Below are positions 5,704 to 7,097 of a stretch of 7,097 nucleotides of DNA, piece by piece. Every line of letters starts with the position of its first letter. The stretch's first letter is position 1. The notes below the pieces were generated by a model that saw only the letters and a program-made list of their open reading frames with translations, did no database searches and was not told the origin of the DNA. A program made the position numbers and the translations under genes. The DNA lies in contig CAMZBE010000071.1 in NCBI GenBank assembly GCA_947304475.1, forward strand, positions 1-7,097. The letters run 5' to 3'. The stretch is from an uncultured Clostridia bacterium (lineage in GTDB: Bacteria > Bacillota > Clostridia > Oscillospirales > CAG-272).

Positions 5704-5741
5704 GCAAAACGGCGTCAGTCTGAAAGGGGGCGCCGTTTTGC
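5704..5741. repeat. Perfect 11-bp inverted repeat in the right arm (possible bidirectional terminator)
   Basis: GCAAAACGGCG (5704-5714) pairs with CGCCGTTTTGC (5731-5741) around a 16-base loop. The A-run, GC core and T-run layout resembles a bidirectional terminator, but the T-run is only four bases and the loop is long. It corresponds in position to the GGCGGT/ACCGCC hairpin of the left arm. Confidence 0.5.
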
Positions 5742-5742
5742 T

Positions 5743-5836
5743 CTTCCATAACCCCCTATGGAAGTTCTTTGCCCCGCTTTCCTTACCACGCCCGCGCGGG
5801 GGATGCGGTCGTGCCCCGCAAGAAAGCGGGCGCGTA
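5743..5836 (-). repeat. Right arm of the inverted repeat with nested hairpins
   Basis: The inner hairpin is CTTCCATA (5743-5750), loop ACCCCC, TATGGAAG (5757-5764). It overlaps the perfect 13-bp inverted segment 5761-5773. The outer part folds as CCCGCTTTC (5773-5781) with GAAAGCGGG (5822-5830), enclosing the palindrome CCCGCGCGGG (5791-5800). It ends GCGCGTA (5830-5836), mirroring TACGCGC at 5434-5440. Confidence 0.7.
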
Positions 5837-5847
5837 CCCCTTCCCAT

Positions 5848-5876
5848 TTGACTTTTCCTTTGCGATCGTGTATAAT
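5848..5876 (+). promoter_or_regulatory. sigmaA promoter of the PAP2 gene
   Basis: TTGACT (5848-5853), a 17-bp spacer and TATAAT (5871-5876): a 5/6 -35 and perfect -10 at ideal spacing. Transcription should start near 5883, giving a leader of about 39 bases. It begins 11 bases outside the right end of the inverted-repeat element and points away from it. Confidence 0.88.
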
Positions 5877-5886
5877 AATACGTGCA

Positions 5887-5907
5887 CCCGACTGACGCAA
5901 AGTCGGG
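5887..5907 (+). promoter_or_regulatory. 5' leader hairpin of the PAP2 mRNA
   Basis: CCCGACT (5887-5893) and AGTCGGG (5901-5907) form a perfect 7-bp stem with the loop GACGCAA. It lies about 4 bases from the predicted transcript start and 3 bases before the AGGAG (5911-5915) that serves ATG 5922. It may stabilise the mRNA 5' end or tune ribosome access; it does not cover the ribosome site. Confidence 0.5.
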
Positions 5908-5921
5908 AAAAGGAGTACAAA

Positions 5922-6650
5922 ATGTCGGAAAACAAAAAAGAGTGCTTTTACAAAAAAAATTGGAAACTGCTCGTCGGGGCGTTGCTCCTCGTTCTGTTCC
6001 TTGTTCTGATCGTGTTGCTCAAGGCGGTCGACGTCGCGACCGACGCGGAGACCGGAAAAGAGATCGGTCTTTCGTCCTTGAACTTCGCCGCACGGGACGC
6101 GATCGGGGTTCATCTCCGCTGGTACGACGTGACCGAATACTTCGGCTACCTGGCGATCGCGCTTGCCGCCGGCTTTGCGATCTGGGCGGCGGTACGTTTC
6201 TTCACCTCTCGTTTCAGCCTTCGCAAGATGGGATTTGACTTCGTGGCGCTCGCCTGCCTTTACGCCGCGGTGATCCTCTTCTATCTTCTGTTCGAGATCG
6301 TCGTGATCAACTACCGTCCGCTGCTGCTCGACGGCACGACGCCCGAGGCGTCCTTCCCTTCTTCGCACACCATGCTCTCGATCACGGTCTTCGTTTCGGC
6401 GGCGCGGATCCTCTGCCGTCGCTTCGCCCTGCGCGTATCGCCCGTGCTCTTCTCGCTTCCCTTCTGGCTGCTTGCGGCGTTCGTTTCGGTCGCGCGGCTT
6501 TTCTCCGGGGTGCATTGGCTGACCGATATCGTCGGCGGCGTCCTGCTCTCGCTCGCGCTGCTCTTCCTGTTCTCCTTCTTCTCGGATCGCGTCCCGGTCG
6601 AGACCGACGATAAGAAAGAGAAAACCGAGGAACCCGCCCCCGCAGAATAA
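5922..6650 (+). CDS. PAP2-superfamily integral membrane phosphatase
   Basis: 242 residues with about six membrane segments, the first at roughly 15-34. The acid-phosphatase/PAP2 signature is present: R132-P133 (motif 1), P146-S-S-H149 (motif 2) and R192-x5-H198-x3-D202 (motif 3), which in this family bind phosphate and provide the nucleophilic and acid/base His residues. Motif 1 is normally K-x6-R-P; here the Lys position is E125. Known members hydrolyse phosphatidic acid, undecaprenyl pyrophosphate or related lipid phosphates at the membrane; the substrate here cannot be told. A charged, Glu/Lys/Pro-rich tail (about 224-242) follows the last segment. Start ATG 5922 is fixed by AGGAG 6 bases upstream and a promoter at 5848-5876; the upstream in-frame ATG at 5769 lies in the repeat element and before the promoter. 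It has its own terminator at 6751, so it forms a single-gene unit. Confidence 0.9.
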   Translation: MSENKKECFYKKNWKLLVGALLLVLFLVLIVLLKAVDVATDAETGKEIGLSSLNFAARDAIGVHLRWYDVTEYFGYLAIALAAGFAIWAAVRFFTSRFSLRKMGFDFVALACLYAAVILFYLLFEIVVINYRPLLLDGTTPEASFPSSHTMLSITVFVSAARILCRRFALRVSPVLFSLPFWLLAAFVSVARLFSGVHWLTDIVGGVLLSLALLFLFSFFSDRVPVETDDKKEKTEEPAPAE

Positions 6651-6716
6651 GACGAGTTATGGGTTTGCCGTCTATCGCCGTCAACCGTTATGATGCTCCC
6701 TCGGAGCAGTGATGAA

Positions 6717-6742
6717 ACAGCCGCCCGTTTTCGGGCGGCTGT
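6717..6742. terminator. GC-rich hairpin between convergent genes
   Basis: ACAGCCGCCCG (6717-6727) pairs perfectly with CGGGCGGCTGT (6732-6742) around a TTTT loop. On the + strand no T tract follows; on the minus strand TTTCATC follows. It may be the terminator of the minus-strand transporter gene, or a first stem for the PAP2 transcript. A smaller hairpin, TGCTCC/GGAGCA (6694-6708), lies just before it. Confidence 0.5.
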
Positions 6743-6750
6743 CGTTATGA

Positions 6751-6790
6751 GTTGATCGCGCCGGGTTCGGCGCGATCAACGTTTTTATTT
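6751..6790 (+). terminator. Intrinsic terminator of the PAP2 gene
   Basis: A perfect 13-bp stem, GTTGATCGCGCCG (6751-6763) with CGGCGCGATCAAC (6768-6780), has the loop GGTT and is followed by GTTTTTATTTT. The T tract overlaps the end of the convergent transporter gene, whose TAA is at 6787-6785. Confidence 0.88.
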
Positions 6791-7097
6791 TGCGTTCGGA
6801 TCGGAAATAAATCGTTTCCAGCGCGCCAGGCAGAACGTCAGCGCGAGCGTACCGACGGCGGCGATAACGAGCCACGCGATCACGGTGGCGTGCCAACCGT
6901 ACGCCTCGCTGTAGACCGCGACGCCGTAACCCGAGATCGCGACGCCGACGTAGGTCGCCGAGTTCAGCAGTCCCGCAACCGTCGAAACGATCCCCGCGGA
7001 CGCGAATCGGTGCGGCACCCGCGTCGTCAGGATATGGTTGATCGCCTGGATCCCGCTCATGGCAAGGGCGAGCAGAACGATGGTCAGACCCGAAGAG
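6785..7097 (-). CDS. Major facilitator transporter, OPA-like (GlpT/UhpT type), C-terminal end only
   Basis: About 103 residues in an open frame that continues past the window edge; the ATG at 7060 is an internal Met, since the frame stays open and hydrophobic upstream of it (T-I-V-L-L-A-L-A). Three membrane segments, probably the last of twelve, are visible. They are separated by R-V-P-H-R-F-A-S-A-G-I-V-S-T-V-A-G and by a short loop with E-A-Y-G-W. The tail is W-K-R-F-I-S-D-P-N-A-K. This arrangement, with the loop R-x-P-x-R-F...G-x-V-S-T...G-x-L-N, is typical of MFS proteins of the organophosphate:phosphate antiporter group. The substrate cannot be assigned from this part. It is convergent with the PAP2 gene, with terminator hairpins between them. 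Confidence 0.8.
   Translation of the reverse strand, partial: SSGLTIVLLALAMSGIQAINHILTTRVPHRFASAGIVSTVAGLLNSATYVGVAISGYGVAVYSEAYGWHATVIAWLVIAAVGTLALTFCLARWKRFISDPNAK

Larger units (their letters stand above)
5434..5836. repeat. Long imperfect inverted repeat, about 400 bp, REP/MITE-like element
   Basis: This noncoding interval can be read as two related units of about 165 and 229 bp, facing each other around a centre near 5603 (GATAAA 5593-5598 with TTTATC 5608-5613). Matching parts, from the outside in, are: TACGCGC...CTTTCTTG at each end; TAAG(G)AAAG; a perfect 13-bp pair GGCAAAGAACTTC (5461-5473) and its complement (5761-5773); a hairpin at matching positions in each arm; a second hairpin in each arm; and a 26-bp pair with 23 identities (5556-5581 and 5636-5661). 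The arms differ in length, mainly by an extra stretch of about 33 bases in the right outer part (5786-5818). No transposase or convincing ORF lies inside. The most likely reading is a non-autonomous repetitive element mobilised in trans; a structured RNA or a mirrored promoter duplication are alternatives. Copy number elsewhere cannot be seen here. Confidence 0.7.

Noticed and set aside
5434..5836. CRISPR array
   Set aside because: The repeats are inverted and only paired, with no regular direct repeat and spacer periodicity and no cas gene.
5578..5847. 89-codon open frame on the minus strand across the inverted-repeat element
   Set aside because: It lies wholly in hairpins and REP-like palindromes, has low-complexity Arg/Gly/Pro/Thr composition, no ribosome site and no domain. 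It looks like a by-product of the GC-rich repeat.
5769..5921. N-terminal extension of the PAP2 gene from ATG 5769
   Set aside because: It would cover the right arm of the repeat and the sigmaA promoter. ATG 5922 has a well-spaced AGGAG.
5715..6515. 266-codon open frame on the minus strand opposite the PAP2 gene
   Set aside because: It crosses the promoter, leader and repeat element and is made of charged low-complexity sequence; it is an antisense shadow.

Overview
The window is GC-rich with dense, co-directional genes, strong AGGAGG-type ribosome binding sites and sigmaA-like TTGACA/TATAAT promoters. Together with the gene families present (an archaeal-type split glutamate synthase, a clostridial-style glutamine synthetase and an ANTAR regulator), this suggests an uncultured, probably gut-associated anaerobic Clostridia lineage (Bacillota). 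The taxonomic call is an inference; no rRNA or marker gene is present.

Positions 1-4804 (+) form one nitrogen-assimilation operon. It runs from the 3' end of the FMN/3Fe-4S glutamate synthase subunit, through a four-cluster ferredoxin, an FAD/NAD(P)-dependent oxidoreductase, a stand-alone GXGXG glutamate synthase subunit and a short glutamine synthetase, to a response-regulator-like protein with a C-terminal ANTAR RNA-binding domain. The first four genes overlap or nearly touch. Together they encode a GS-GOGAT cycle plus an electron-supply pair and a likely antiterminator. The class II glutamine amidotransferase subunit is not in the window and is expected just upstream. A perfect 13-bp terminator hairpin closes the operon.

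Positions 4869-5366 (-) encode a small polytopic membrane protein of unknown function. Positions 5922-6650 (+) encode a PAP2-family phosphatase with its own promoter and terminator. Positions 6785-7097 (-) are the C-terminal end of a major facilitator transporter of the OPA type, running off the window.

The most unusual part is the noncoding interval between the divergent membrane-protein and PAP2 genes. About 400 bp (5434-5836) reads as one long imperfect inverted repeat. It has near-matching outer ends, a perfect 13-bp inverted pair, hairpins at matching positions whose sequences differ but still pair, and an internal head-to-head pair of REP-like palindromes, each headed by GTAG. Each arm is followed outward by a good sigmaA promoter pointing away from the element. 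It looks like a non-autonomous, REP/MITE-like repetitive element, or a mirrored duplication of a promoter-proximal unit.
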